Shown piece by piece: positions 1 to 12,554 of a stretch of DNA of 64,000 bases; within the stretch, counting starts at the first letter, position 1; every line of letters begins with the position of its first letter. The DNA comes from Berghia stephanieae (Eukaryota > Mollusca > Gastropoda > Nudibranchia > Aeolidiidae). The notes beneath the pieces were generated by a model. That model was not told where the DNA came from. It was given only the letters and a program-made list of their open reading frames with translations, and ran no database searches. The stretch spans positions 769,637 to 833,636 of the forward strand of contig CM067449.1 of the NCBI GenBank assembly GCA_034508935.3. Direction: 5' to 3'. Position numbers and translations under genes: made by a program.

Positions 1-172
1 CAGCTCTCCTGCATTCCCATTTGGCCTGATTTCGTGCCTTTGTGTATGCCTTATAGTCATTTCCATCTCTGGTTTTTATGTACTTTTTGAAAGCCGAGCG
101 CTTTACTTTCACCTTTTCCATCACCCTATCATCCATCCAAGTTGGTTTGGTTCTTCCATTTCTGGGCCTTGA
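1..172 (-). mobile_element. LINE fragment (CR1/jockey-like), runs off window start
   Basis: On the minus strand one frame stays open across this stretch. It reads a basic linker typical of the region between endonuclease and reverse transcriptase in CR1/jockey-type LINEs, with segments such as KPTWMDDRVM, RSAFKKYIKTRDGNDY and ARNQAKWECRRA. The element continues beyond base 1, so length and intactness cannot be judged. The clade is inferred from the motif style only. Confidence 0.6.
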
Positions 173-953
173 CACATGGGTATGTTTTTAACCTTTGTAA
201 ACAAAGCAGCGTGTTTACATTTATTAAGAAATATCCAATTGTTGGACAGCAACAAATCATGTGATTGATGACCTGGTTGAACGTAAACATGAATATAGAT
301 CGCTCCCATTGTGATGCATATGTCTAGATTCTAGTACAGTTGTAATCTCAATGAAGTGAGCTTGGTATTTTTAGAAGTTGATCTAAAGAGAAGAATAAAT
401 CTAGTCTCTCTCAGCCAAAATTCTCTAATAATGACTAGGAGTAAGAGACTATCTTTTTGGGGATTGTGGATAGCTCATATACGGTAGTGTCATGCTCTCC
501 GTGGCCAGGCGGAGTTTCATACCAGTAAGGTCGCGGGTTCTCAAACCCCCATCACCGCTGCGACATTTTTATTGTCTATTGTCTTCTGGCACTTTCCTAC
601 TCACTTCATCTCTTGCTTAGTTGGACAGATTCTGGAAAGATTTGCCAACAATCTATGATCCACAGTGCTACCACACAAGGCTAAACCCTTGAAAAATGAA
701 TTGGCAAAACTGAATACTTTGCCTGAACCATCTTCATTAATTCAATTGTTGTTATCAACATAAGTGCCTGCTCCACTCACTTTTCTGAGTCAATTAGTAT
801 GTGCTTTTAAGTATAAAATCAACGCTTAATCTGACCCAGCTCTCAATGAATTACTATAGATCTAATATTGAACTGTTTGAGCAGTTTATAAGACAGTGTT
901 GCTGCATCATTAGAAGAAAATGTTCCAACCACACTTAAGTTGCAGAAGAAGAA
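173..953. other. non-coding stretch with a possible tRNA-like SINE head
   Basis: No gene was recognised. At about 470-565 there is a tRNA-like segment with an A-box-like TAGCTCATATACGGTAG and a B-box-like GGGTTCTCAAACCC, which may be the head of a SINE. The part from about 800 to 953 may still belong to the degraded 5' part of the RTE LINE that follows. Confidence 0.3.
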
Positions 954-2845
954 ATGGATTACTCAGAGATATTAGAACTAATGAATGAGAGAAGAAAGGC
1001 CAAAAATCGGAAAGAAAAATACAAGACTCTGAACAGGCAGATAAAAAGAAAATGCAACGAAGCTAAAGAAGACTGGATAAATGAACAATGTCACTATCTA
1101 ATGTCCTGCAAAGAAAAAAATGGCAAATTCTTCCATCAGAAAATCAAAGAAGTGACAAACAAAACTAAATCAGGTGCTAAAAGTGGATGCATCAAAGACA
1201 AGCGTGGAAACACCATCATGGACAAAGACTGCATTCTAAACAGATGGTCAGAATATATAGAAGAACTTTTTTTTGATAATCGAGGAGAAATGCCTATGAT
1301 AAAAGAACTGGAAGGGCCCTCTATAATGAAAGATGAAGTTAGGAACGTCATGAAAAGCATGAAAAATGGAAAAGCTGCAGGACCTGATGCCATAACAATT
1401 GAAGCCTTGACTGGCCTGGGTGAATGGGGGATTGAATTCATCACAAACCTTCTAAATCAAGTGTATGACACAGGAAAAATGCCAACTGATATGAAACGAT
1501 CCATTTTTTATAGCACTACCAAAAAAGCCAGGGGCAGTTGATTGTGAACAACACAGAACTATTAGCCTAATGAGCCACCTCACAAAAATTCTTTTGAAGA
1601 TAATTTTACTAAGAATAAGAAATAAAATACGACCTGAAATTGGGGAGATGCAATTTGGTTTTGTTGAGGACAAGGGTACCAGAAATGGAATATTCACATT
1701 ATCAATGCTGATGGAAAGATGTATTGAAGTAAATAAAGATCTGTATATGTGTTTCATCGACTATTCAAAAGCCTTTGATAAAGTACAACACGAAAAACTA
1801 TTCAAAATTCTATCATCCTTGGACATTGATGGTAAAGATTTAAGAATATTACGGAATTTGTACTGGGAACAAGAAGCAGCAATGCGTGTTGACAACGAAC
1901 TAAGCAGTTTTACACCTATTAGAAGAGGAGTTAGGCAGGGGTGTGTTTTGTCTCCAGATTTATTCAACCTCTATAGTGAAATGATATTAAGAGATATCGA
2001 ACATAAGAAGGGGGTGTGTATTGGAGGAAAGAATGTAACAAATCTGAGGTATGCAGATGATACGGTTCTACTGGCAGAATCTGAACATGAACTACAAGAA
2101 TTACTGGATGTTGTAGTCAGGAGTAGTGAAAATATGGGACTGGAACTGAATATATCTAAAACAGAATGTATGACGGTATCTAAAAATAATAACCACCAGC
2201 CTGTGTAATAACAAGCAGAGGACAAACAATACAACAAGTTGAATGTTTCAAATATTTAGGCTTCAATGTAACATCCAATGGAAAATCAGATTGTGAAATA
2301 AAGAAAAGAATAGGTATGGCGAAGAATGCATTCAACCAGCTGCATACAATTATGAAAAAAGGAATATTAGCATGAAAACAAAAATCAAAGTCCTGGATTG
2401 CTATGTACTGTCTGTGCTGCTATATGGTTGTGAGAGCTGGACCATAAACAAGACCATGGTTAAAAGACTGGAGGCAGTGGAAATGTGGTTTTACAGAAGA
2501 ATGATGAGGGTGTCATGGATGGAAAGGAAAAGAAATGAAGAAATTTTAGAAATGGCAAACAGAAAAAGATCACTGATAACAAAAATCATCAAACGCCAAA
2601 TGGAATTTTTAGGACACATTATCCGCCACCCTGGTTTGGAAATACTCGCCTTGACTGGAAAGATGAATGGAAAAAGAATAAGAGGAAGACAAAGAATAAC
2701 GTATTTGAAAGGGATAAGAACTTGGACAGATGAAGCTGAGAAAGGTGGCGCTGCTTTAATAGAATTGGCAAGAGATAGATCAGCTTGGCGGAAGATGACC
2801 TCCGACGTCTGCTTCAGATATGGAACTACATGAGATTGAACTGCG
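954..2845 (+). mobile_element. RTE-clade LINE, 5'-truncated and frameshifted
   Basis: Three consecutive open segments (954-1541, 1570-2208, 2372-2833) give an RTE-type (BovB-like) reverse transcriptase in order: a basic linker, GKAAGPDAITIEAL, FIDYSKAFDKVQHEKLF, RRGVRQGCVLSP, then the catalytic LRYADDTVLLAES, and the C-terminal SVLLYGCESWT, FLGHIIRH and DRSAWRK motifs. The frame changes at a T6 run (1504-1509), between about 2170 and 2205, and near the A6 run at 2355-2360. A further shift lies near 960. The apurinic-type endonuclease domain was not found upstream, so the copy is 5'-truncated, as is usual for LINEs. It ends immediately before a splice-acceptor-like site and THAP exon, so it probably inserted in an intron. 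It is a dead copy. Confidence 0.85.
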
Positions 2846-2862
2846 TTTCTTATTTTTTACAG

Positions 2863-3580
2863 TCCAGGCGTTAGGTCATAACTGCAGGCGTGCTGATTTG
2901 GATGACAAGTCACTGCACAGAGGAAATGTTTTATGTGAAGAACATTTTGATGCATCCTGCTTCAGTGCAAGTGCAGTACACAGAAAACGTCTCCTGAAGA
3001 GTACTGTGCCAACAATGTTCACAGTCCCAAATCCACCTCCCAAAGCAAGTCCTAGACCTTCCCCAAATAATGGCGTTTAGCAACGTACAATAGTTGTGTA
3101 AGTTAAATAATGAATGGACTTACCTGGCTGCCCCATCTGGCGTATCAACCTCACTTGCTTCCTCTGACTGGTCCAATATCACATAACGGCCACAAGACAA
3201 CAGAAATACAAAGTGCATACGAAAACGTCCACAATCATCAACTGCACCGACCTCCTTCCATTCATTTACTTCACACAACAACAAAAATAACACCACAACC
3301 ACAAGTGGAGCTTCTACAAGCTCACAGTCCTTCCATGAAGACATACCATTTCCTTCTCCTCCTCCTGTCAATAAGAAAGTGACATCGCTGCAGCGTCAAC
3401 TGAGGGCGGAATGCTCAAGGATATAGCATCTGCGGCAAAAGATGTGCAAGAAGCAACAGGAGGAAGATCCAAGCAAAAAAAGAAAAGAGGAATATATGGA
3501 CACTTCGCACAATACTTTCAGAATACATGTCATCGGAGGCCCTCGAATTCGTCCTCCCACAGGTATGTGTTTCAAAGGCC
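2863..3580 (+). pseudogene. THAP zinc-finger protein remnant (C-terminal half of domain plus coiled coil)
   Basis: A polypyrimidine tract ending in AG (2861-2862) precedes an open frame to 3080 that shows the second half of a C2CH THAP finger: VLCEEHFDASCF supplies the C-x2-H pair and STVPTMFTVP is the AVPTIF-like box that closes the domain. The first two cysteines would lie on an upstream exon, which was not found. About 60 bp further on, another frame gives a Ser/Thr-rich linker and then KKVTSLQRQLRAECSRI and HLRQKMCKKQQEED, a coiled coil like those following THAP domains. That second frame is crossed by two stops (near 3180 and 3435). It is either a decayed THAP host gene or the 5' part of a THAP-bearing transposase. 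Confidence 0.6.
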
Positions 3581-3610
3581 TAAGGGAAAGGAAGGCGATT
3601 GACAGAGATA

Positions 3611-3700
3611 GATGGATGGATGGATGGATAGATAGATAGATAGATACATACATACATACATAGATAAATAGACAGAGAGATAGATAGATAAATATATAGA
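3611..3700. repeat. GATA/CATA-type tetranucleotide microsatellite
   Basis: Runs of GATG, GATA and CATA repeats are visible directly. Confidence 0.9.
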
Positions 3701-3706
3701 TGGATT

Positions 3707-3880
3707 ACAAAAACAGATCAATGAACGTTTCAGGTTTCCCCTTTATCAACAAACAGATTTTGTTTTGTTTATTCATCTGAACAACGCCACTACCACATTA
3801 TCTCATTCATCTGTAGTGTTTCATTCATCCTGTTTGTTGATAAAGGGGAAACCCGAAATGTTCATTTGATCTGTTTTTGT
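3707..3880. mobile_element. foldback (MITE-like) element, about 174 bp
   Basis: The arm at 3707-3756 (containing TTTCCCCTTTATCAACAAAC) is matched in inverse at 3830-3880, with a few mismatches, around a spacer of about 75 bp. No coding capacity is present. The superfamily is unknown. Confidence 0.7.
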
Positions 3881-4019
3881 CATTAGATTGAAGCTTACAT
3901 TCAATTTCACATTGTTATTTATTTCTTTTAATCTGCCACATTTTCTTGAATGCTATTTTCAATCTCTTGCACTTGATAGGCCTACTTTGCCTATACTGCA
4001 TTTTGATGATATCATTTTG

Positions 4020-4152
4020 AGTCTGCCCCCCCCCCCCCCTCTCTTTCCATGTCAACACGTGTCAACATTTGGTTAGAACGACCCCCCCCCCCCTCTTTCC
4101 ATGTCAACACGTGTCAACATTTGGTAGAACGACCCACCCCCCCCCCCCCTCC
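4020..4152. repeat. poly-C tracts with a tandem 55 bp duplication
   Basis: A block containing TTTCCATGTCAACACGTG and AGAACGACC, each time headed by a long C run, occurs twice back to back. A third C run follows. Confidence 0.85.
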
Positions 4153-4189
4153 CTCCCTTAGCTGATGAAGTAGTATGTTGTTGTTTTTT

Positions 4190-4705
4190 TATGTTGTTTT
4201 TAAGGGTTTTACGGCGCTTGCAACACATTTAGGTTATATCAGCACCAGTAAAAAGGAAGAAAATGTGATAGTAAAAAGTTCTAGAATTACAATTGAAGCA
4301 TCCAAGAGAAAGTAAGACATAGGGGAACTGGGAACAAATAGGGATCAGATGTAGATTCCAAGAGCATACCACCAATGTACTTAGTTTGAGATCACCTATA
4401 AGTCTCATCCGGACACAAGCACAAAATCCAACAAAGAGGAACACACTCAAATGCTTACATTATACATTAAAAAATAACAAATATACTAATACATAACAGA
4501 GAGATGATTTACAAGGAAAAAAATATCATCTCCCAAAACAATAACTATGCATTTGACTGTTTCCCTCCCAGCCAGGACTCCGACCAGGGCCAGGAAAAAA
4601 ACTAAGTAATCTCATTCCAAGACAGATATAAGGGGATAGAAGACACAGTATGTACCTCCCTGCCCGCTATGGGAGGTCAGGATCACCACCCAGGAAGTAG
4701 TATGT
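4190..4705 (-). mobile_element. SINE-like repeat family D, near-complete copy
   Basis: Read on the minus strand the repeat starts at a CCTGGGTGG-type end near 4705 and finishes with the tail ACTGGCGCTGATATAACC, TGTGTTGCAAGCGCCGTAA and an AAAACA-rich end near 4190. The same sequence of about 500 bp recurs many times in the window (7.3, 8.6, 37.6, 40.2 and 49.6-63.8 kb). No reverse transcriptase or TIR is present. The A-rich 3' end suggests a LINE-mobilised non-autonomous element, but no clear tRNA head was found. Confidence 0.8.
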
Positions 4706-4804
4706 AATTGCTCCCTTAAATATATTATGTTTTGTTCTCACTGGTACGGGTTTCCAGTGTGTGCGCAAAAGGGCGGCGTTGGCGAACAGGGATAAAAGAT
4801 TGGA

Positions 4805-4879
<75 letters not shown>

Positions 4880-5530
4880 TATGTGTTATGGCTTTGTTGA
4901 AAATACAAGGTCGTTTGTTTCTATCAAGTTTGTTTAAAATAAATCACGATTTTCGCTGTAAAGTTGAGTTAGATTTATTTTTTGTCAAATTTTACCCCCC
5001 CCCCCCCCTCCTCTCTAGCTCTCACACACACGCCATTATTATAAGTCTAATTTATTTTAGAATCTTACAAAGTTATCGTAACCTGATCGAGAGAATCAAA
5101 CTTATCTGTAAGATGTTGCACATAAAGTCTGAGCCGATAGTAAAGAAAAAGAGCAGCCGATCTCAAGCAGACGAAACACACATGCAGTGATACTGATACC
5201 TGCCTATTTCGTGACACTTATTTTTAGGCTGATACGCATTGTTGACATGGAGATCGGGAGGGGAGAGAGAGCTCTCTACGCCATAGCTATATAATCTCTC
5301 TGGTTTTTTTAATGACTATAATTATAAACATGATCCAAACGTTTCATGTAGCATGGATCCAAGTTGATGTGAACATCATCGTAATTAGTAGTTACAGCTT
5401 TTATTGTATAGTAAATAGGTTCAACTTGGTATAGTATGTGTTGTAGTTATAGGTGTAATTATCATCATCACCACCAGCAGCATCATTATCATCATCATCA
5501 GCATCAGTAGCATGTTTTTTTTTTAACATA
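4706..5530. other. non-coding, with (GA)n microsatellite
   Basis: A (GA)n tract lies at 4808-4880 and a poly-C run at 4997-5009. The open frame crossing the GA tract is low-complexity and not taken as a gene. Nothing else was recognised. Confidence 0.7.
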
Positions 5531-5534
5531 CTCC

Positions 5535-5795
5535 TTCTGAGGTATTCGGCCAAAGGTGCCAGAGTTATCCCAGTTCTATAACGTGAAACGGACAAAATAG
5601 CAATTGCTTGCTACCCGTTTGATAGGACGCTAGACTATCTCAAAGTACTTTCACCAGATCTAACAGACACAGCTACCCAATCACTTGTGGGTGGACAGGG
5701 AGATCAGAAAATTCTCGACTCCACCCGGGGTTGATCTCAGCCCCTATGCGCGTGAAGCGAGTGCTCTACCGAGTTTTTCAGCAACATTAGAATCA
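5535..5795 (-). mobile_element. tRNA-derived SINE, family B
   Basis: On the minus strand the head reads CGGTAGAGCACTCGCTTCAC followed by a B-box-like GAGATCAACCCCGG, typical of a tRNA-derived promoter. The body contains GGGTAGCAAGCAATTGC and ends near the microsatellite at 5510-5530. Two further copies lie at 35.3 and 35.6 kb. Confidence 0.7.
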
Positions 5796-5974
5796 TTATA
5801 ATTATGACTGATTTTTTAAAATAGTATTTATCTATTTATTTCTTTATTTTTGTTATTGTTTATTGAAGATCACTGCATGGGGAATGGAACTACTATTGAA
5901 AGTCCATTCATGTACGTATCTGTCCCTATTTAAAACGAGAAAGATTATATTAGGTTCTCCTCAGCATCATCCAT

Positions 5975-6292
5975 TGTGTGACTATGCGGTCTTGTGGTAT
6001 GACACTCGCTTTCAGAACGAAAGGTGCTGGGTTCGAGCCTCGCTCGGCGCATAGTTGAGTCCTTGGAGAAGGCTCTTTACTCATATTCTCTCACCTTACT
6101 CGGGTGTAAAATGAGTACCTGGACTGGCATTAACAGCGTTGTCTCTGTCCGAAAAAATTGTGATATCGCCTAACAGGCATCATGTCCCGTCCTAAATGTT
6201 AAATGTTGCTGTTGGCCAGGGACTCCTTGTAAAGCGCTTTGAGCACATTTAGTGGATATTGCGCTATATAACAGCTAAATAAAAACAAAAAC
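5975..6292 (+). mobile_element. tRNA-derived SINE, family A, complete copy
   Basis: The head (TGGTATGACACTCGC, then the B box GGTTCGAGCCT) is followed by a conserved body (GCATAGTTGAGTCCTTGGA, AAAATGAGTACCTGG) and the tail AAAGCGCTTTGAGCAC plus GCGCTATATAA, then an A-rich end. At least seven copies or fragments lie in the window, in both orientations. Confidence 0.85.
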
Positions 6293-6404
6293 TCAATCCA
6301 CAACTTTGACTACATAACACACGTTGTTGTCAATCTAACAGCTCATATCCAATGAGGTCGTGGGACATACATTTTTAGTAGTTTTTGTAGTTGTAGCCTC
6401 AACT

Positions 6405-6680
6405 CTTGCTATGTAGGATACACTCAAAAGTTTACAAAGTACAATATATATTCAAAACTAAAAACGATACCAGTACATCATCATCACGATTTACAGGGGA
6501 AAAAAAGTATCATCCCTCAAAAAAAAAAAAAGGATCTACAAATTCAACTGCCTCCCTCTCAGCTAAGGATCCCTGACAGAACCAACGTTAATCCAGAGCA
6601 AAGACAAGAACAACTTGGAAAAGGAAAACAGATAAAGGGGACTAGGAGAGAAATGACAACCCCAAAGACGTCTAGAGACC
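6405..6680 (-). mobile_element. diverged partial copy of repeat D
   Basis: The order of blocks (CACTCAAA..TTTACAAAG, GATTTACAGGGGAAAAAAAG, TATCATC, CTGCCTCCCTCTCAGC, AAGACAAGAA) follows repeat D, but with many substitutions and without the tail. Confidence 0.5.
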
Positions 6681-7324
6681 CATTTCGAAGCAAAATACCT
6701 AACAAAGGGGTTACACACGAATTCATATGACATAATTTCAATTACATACGACTGTTGATTTCCAAGAAGCATCCATCTGAATGCCCCCCCCCCCCCCCCC
6801 CCCCACCCTGCTCTTCCCCTCCATTGTCAAGGTTAAATAAAATCGCCTCAAACAAGCACCATCTATAATCAATGATAATGCCTCAAACTCACAAAGGATG
6901 TAGTCAGAACGCGATATGAGTGAGAGATAACAGTTATGACGAGACAATTATCATGAAGAATGATTTCTAATTCTAATTTGATTTTAATATAAGTTGACTA
7001 AATAAATCGACGTTTTCACAATGCATTTTATACAACTTAACTTGACAAGACATAAATACTAACAATTCTGCTTTGACATATTACCATGAACACGACATCG
7101 ACTCCTCAAAATAATATATCAAAGAAAGCAAGACTGTGGATTAACACTAGATATTGTTTTATTTGTTTCTGAACCAAGTGTGATCAACCCAATCAAATAC
7201 AAAATTCAAATTAAATACTTTTTTTTTACAAACTTAATTAAAATGAACCAAAGATAAAGATGCATCCTAGTCCTAGTTCTTCACAAGTGAAGGCAAAGGA
7301 GATGATAAAAGTGGTTGTGTTTGT
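6681..7324. other. non-coding stretch
   Basis: A poly-C run is at 6784-6804. The rest is AT-rich and no coding or repeat signal was recognised. Confidence 0.6.
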
Positions 7325-7757
7325 TTTTAAATTGTAAGGGTTTTACGGCGCTTGCGACACATTTAGGTCATATCAGCGCACGCAAAAAAGAAGAAAATGG
7401 AATAGTTAGAAGATTTACAATTAAAGTAGCCAAGAAAAAGTATGACAAAGGGGAATGGTACAAATAGGGAACAGATGTAGATTCCAAGCGCATACTATCA
7501 GTGTACTTAGTTTGAGATCACCTAAAAGTCTCAACTAGACACCAACACAAGGAAAAAAAATATCATCTCCAAAAACTATAACTATACATTCAACTGTTTC
7601 CCTCCCAGCCAAGGACTCTGGCCAGGATCAGGACAAAACTAAGTAATTTCATTCCAAGACAAAGACAGGAAGCAATCGGAAAACAGATAGAGGGGGATAG
7701 AAGACACAGCAAGTACCTCCCTGCCCACTATGGGAGGTCGGAATCCCCACCCAGGTT
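7325..7757 (-). mobile_element. SINE-like repeat D copy
   Basis: This copy has the tail (GGGTTTTACGGCGCTTGC on the plus strand) at the left and the GGGAGGTCGG..CCCACCCAGG end at the right. It lacks part of the middle. It is followed by a (GAT)n microsatellite at 7759-7828. Confidence 0.75.
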
Positions 7758-7796
7758 GTGGTGTTGATGATGATGGTGGTGATGATGATGACGACA

Positions 7797-7828
<32 letters not shown>

Positions 7829-7829
<1 letters not shown>

Positions 7830-8324
7830 TATACATGTATTCAAACAATGACAGAATTAGATAAGCAAGTCTTTGCAATTTTCCAAGACACAGTAATTAG
7901 AATTATAACGTACAAGCAGAAAACTGTAATAGGACCTTAGTACTCTTTTATATTCTGAGATTAATTAAATTGTCCCATCAAGTATATCTTAACAAAGAAG
8001 AAACTCTCCAATGCTTACAAAATGTAATAATTTTGCCATATCTAAGAAAGGAAGAGATGATTTAAATTATTGTGAAGGATCACAGAAGGTTTAGGGCAAA
8101 ATTAGGTCGTCTTATACAGAGACCAAATGGATGTGAAAAATGAAATATGATGGAAGAGAAAACGAGGACCTTTGAGTGAGGACCACGATGGTCCAGAGGC
8201 TCGAACTGGTGCTCCATTATTATATGAAATCAACACACCAGGGTCCTATTTAGAATAAAGGGCAGCAATCAACTATTATTGTCCGCTTCAGAAATTGGAA
8301 TTAAAAAAAAAATCCCCAAAAAAC
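7829..8324. other. non-coding stretch
   Basis: AT-rich sequence. No open frame or repeat family was recognised. Confidence 0.6.
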
Positions 8325-8590
8325 TCAAGCTTTTAAACAGCGCAATATCCACTAAATGTGCTCAAATGCTTTACAAAGGGTCCCTGACCAATGGCAGTGG
8401 CAGCACGAAACATGTAGAATGAGACACGAAGCCTATTAGTCGATTATTCAATTTTTCCGACAGAAACAATGCTGTTAATGGCCAGGTACTCATTTTACAC
8501 CTGAGTATGATGAGAGAGTATGAATAAAGAGCCTTTTCCAAGGACTCAACAATGCGCTGAGCAAGGCTCGAATTCAGGACCTTCTATGGG
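8325..8590 (-). mobile_element. SINE family A copy (diverged)
   Basis: The tail (CAGCGCAATATCCACTAAAT) is at the left and the GGCTCGAATTCAGGACCTTC head remnant at the right. It is more diverged than the 6.0 kb copy. Confidence 0.75.
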
Positions 8591-9105
8591 AGGTCAAAGG
8601 ACGCCCTCCCCTGATATTTGTTTGTTTTGTTTTTAAAGGTTTTTACACTTCATGCAACACATAAAGGTCATATCAGCGCCAGTAAAAAGGAAGAAAAAGG
8701 GATAGTAAAAAAATTCTAGAATTACAATTAAAGCCTCCAAGTAATAGAAGGACAAAGTGAAACTAGTTCACAAAGGGAACAGATGCAGATTCGAAGAGTA
8801 CACTATCAGTTGTCTTAGTTTGTAACCACCTACAAGTCTCATCCTGACACAAGCACGGGTCCCCATTAAGAGGATCACACTCAAATGTTTACAAACCATA
8901 TCTATGTAAAACAAAAATAATACAGTGCATAACAGATGATTTACAATATAAAAAAAACATCATCTCCCAAAACTCTCAACTATATTTTTGACTGTGTCCC
9001 TCCCAGCTGGGTATCCGGCAAAGGACAGACCAAGCAAGTATTCATCAAGACAAGACGGAAAGCATGTTGGAAACATATGTAATAAAAAGAGTATAAGATT
9101 TTAAA

Positions 9106-9412
<307 letters not shown>

Positions 9413-10245
9413 CAGTAGAACTCGGAAATAGCGAGTTCGACGGGTCCACTCCTGATTACTCGTTATTTCCGAGTTCTCGCTATTCCCGAGTTGCCAGGAA
9501 AGGTTATAATATTGCTGGTTATTCCCCTCAGTGTGTAATTCGAGTAAAAGCCCTCGCCCCAATTTCAATTTCTTCACAGAAGTGGCAGAATGCTTGGTTT
9601 TTTGTTGTTTTTTTGTTTTTATTTTCAAGTAAAATCATGACTAAAAAAAAAACAAGAACATAGAAGTGTGTGCGTGTGCGCGCGAGTGTTTGTATGCACT
9701 CGGCATGTTTGATGAGGTAAGCAAGCGCAACACTCAATCACTGACCCATTGAAATAATGGTTCCACACTCCCCTCTCTCGCTGATCGTGTCGTTCGTTAA
9801 CGATGCTACTCGCTGACCGATGCTGCGAAGTGAGACATGTTGACATGTGTTTACCTCGCGCGTCGCGTGGCACCACATTAGGTGAATAATTGACCCCCAC
9901 CCCAATACACACACACGCACACAAACCCAACCCCACCCAAATTTGTTTCGCCTATTATGTACTACTACAGACTAGGCTACTATGTAATATTACTCGTAAC
10001 GAAAAATAAGAAAAGAAAAGAGGCTAGGCTAAAATTATTTAAATTGCCATTGTCTCTTGTTTTGCTTAACTTCGTTCGCAGTCCTAGGCTGGGGCAGGAA
10101 ATGCTCGTTATTTCCGAGTTGACCTCTTTTTTTATACTCGCTACTTTCATGCTAATTTTATTGACTCAAATAAGGGAGAAAAAAAACGGGGATTTAGATT
10201 TCACTCGCTATTTCCGAGTTACGTTTGACTATTCATGTTCTACTG
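9413..10245. mobile_element. non-autonomous pogo/Tc1-mariner-type element, 833 bp
   Basis: The element opens with CAGTAGAACTCGGAAATAGC and closes with the inverse of CAGTAGAACATG. Between them both ends carry further copies of the ACTCGGAAATAGCGAG motif in both orientations. It is bounded by TA on each side (9411-9412, 10246-10247), the target duplication of this superfamily, although here it lies inside a (TA)n run. No transposase is encoded. A second copy is at 16977-17822 in the opposite orientation. Confidence 0.8.
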
Positions 10246-10330
<85 letters not shown>

Positions 10331-10332
<2 letters not shown>

Positions 10333-10803
10333 GTCATCTGCGTTTTTTGCCAAATTGGGACCTATAATTTGCCAAAATTTGCCCAAAAAAAACCCCCAAA
10401 ATTTGCCAAGAAATTTGCCAAAAAGACCAAAATTTGCCAAAACATTTGCCGCGGAAAACTAAGCGTTTCAGTAAAAACACGCGATACAGAAAAAATATAT
10501 ATATAAAAGACAATTTATTACATTTAAGAAGGCTACATTATGAATAGCGTTGTTACAAAGATTTTAAAGGACCATTATCCGTAGAGAGTAGCTTCCTTTG
10601 GTTTGGGCCCAGGCAAAGCTGCAACATTTCTCAAGTTTCGCACTTTTTTTTCTCGTTATTTTGTTTTCGCTTCTTTTTTTTCCCAACATTTGCCACGCGA
10701 TTTGCCAATTTTCCCAAAATTTGCCACAATTTGCCAATTTTGCGAAATTTGCCAAAATTTGCGGATCGCCCTGATATTTGCGGCTGCAAAAAATGCAGAT
10801 GAC

Positions 10804-10805
<2 letters not shown>
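10331..10805. mobile_element. hAT-related MITE, copy 1 (475 bp)
   Basis: Both ends carry CTGTCATCTGC[A/G]TTTTTTGC in inverse orientation. Dense TTTGCCAA-type repeats follow inside each end. The ends and middle match the 851 bp element at 38487-39337, which encodes a hAT dimerisation domain, so this looks like an internally deleted derivative. Confidence 0.8.
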
Positions 10806-10860
<55 letters not shown>

Positions 10861-11083
10861 GGGGATAGAAGACACAGAAAGTGCATCCCTGTCCGTTATT
10901 GGAGGTCAGGAACCCCACTCAGCCCTGACATTTGAATATCACAACACATGTAATCTCCATAACAATGTAAAGGTCATTCAAAACAAATACGTAACCAAAC
11001 AAAAATGATGTTGTAATTATAAATAAATAACAAATGAGATGGTGAGATAGTGGTGTTGGTGATGATAATAGCCATGAAAATTA

Positions 11084-11240
11084 ATATAATAATAATAATA
11101 AATAATAATAATAATAATAATAATATACTAATAATAAATAACATAATAATAATAATAACAATAGTTGTAATAATAATAATATCAATAATAATAATAATAT
11201 TGATAATAATAATAATAACAATAATAATAATAAAATAACA
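11084..11240. repeat. (AAT)n microsatellite
   Basis: Imperfect AAT repeat with CAA and ATA interruptions. Confidence 0.95.
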
Positions 11241-11385
11241 CTGAAACCAACAACAATAATAATTAAACTGTAATCATAATCACCAAATCCATATTCACAG
11301 GAACAATTTCATCAATAATAATAAAAGTAAAAGTTTAGTTAACCCAAACAAGTGATACGAAGCTGATAGAAGGTGTGGACTGTAT

Positions 11386-11661
11386 AAAGTAATGAACAAA
11401 AATGAATAGAACAGCTTCAAAAAAAGGACAAAACAACAAACTAAACACTGAACTTTTCGAGCTCAAAACCCTTCTTCAGCCAACAACAAAGAAACAATAA
11501 AAACGTAAATACAAAACAAACAAAAAAACAGACCGATGACAGTTATGTATATTTATGCTTTTTTTTTTTTGGATTGAATAAGGGTTTTGATCCTGAAACA
11601 TTCCGTGTTTGATATTTTGTTCTTTTTTGAACCAATTCTATTCATTTGTCTTTATTACTTT
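11386..11661. mobile_element. foldback (MITE-like) element, 276 bp
   Basis: The arm at 11386-11480 (with AATGAATAGAA and CAAAACCCTTCTTCA) pairs imperfectly with 11570-11661 read in inverse. A short A-rich spacer separates the arms. No coding capacity is present. Confidence 0.7.
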
Positions 11662-11794
11662 TATCCCAAATACACAATTTGAGTGAGTAAATTTTAAACA
11701 TAATTTTGATGGTAGGCTGATAATAAATGGTAAACTGCAATGGTATAAATATGATTCAACATATGTAACAGCTCTTGATATAACAAAAAATAAA

Positions 11795-12015
11795 TAAATA
11801 AAATTCCCTTTATTCATCCCATAGGGGATATTTTTCTCTAGGGTCTATTTTAAGGGAAGACTGGAATAACCCAGGCGTCAGCAGTAGTGCAGCGCCACAA
11901 ATTGAGCTAGGGCGAGGTGGCTTACTCAAGGCCACAAAGCGCAGCGGTGGGTGATCAAACTCACTACCTTCAGGGTATGAAGCAAATACCGTACCACTGA
12001 GCCACGCTGCCCCAT
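11795..12015 (-). mobile_element. tRNA-derived SINE, family C
   Basis: On the minus strand the head reads GGGGCAGCGTGGCTCAGTGG with a B-box-like GTTTGATCACC. The body ends with CGCCTGGGTTATTCCAGTCT and the tail TATGGGATGAATAAAGGGA. Other copies are at 33.2, 34.7 and 36.2 kb. Confidence 0.75.
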
Positions 12016-12494
12016 AAACTCCCTCCAGTACTTTCTCTCTCATATTTACAATGTACAGATAATCTATCAAATACTATCAAAGGAAAACAATAAAATAGAA
12101 TTTGAAAAACAAAAGTAGCAAAACCTTTTTTATAATACCCCCCAAAAACAAGCAAAGCTCACACGTACTAGTGATTATATAACTAAACCCATTTCATCAA
12201 TTCCTCTAACAGCTTGCTATGTGAAATGAAATTGCCACATACTGAGCTATTACTATTAAGGAAGGGGGGAGCGGGTTACTTGTTAATTAATAATCACAAT
12301 ACACATACAATGGGAACTTGAAATCGGGGACCTTTCCAGTTGGGACAAAACCCTGGGAACAGAATTTTCTCTATATAATTTTCCCCTCTATTAAAATGAG
12401 AAAATGTCCCTGGCTAATCGGGACAAATGTGTCTGAACCTGATATTCATTTTGTTGACAAACCTATTGTAGCCTTTCCCAATTCTCCGCCTCAA

Positions 12495-12554
<60 letters not shown>

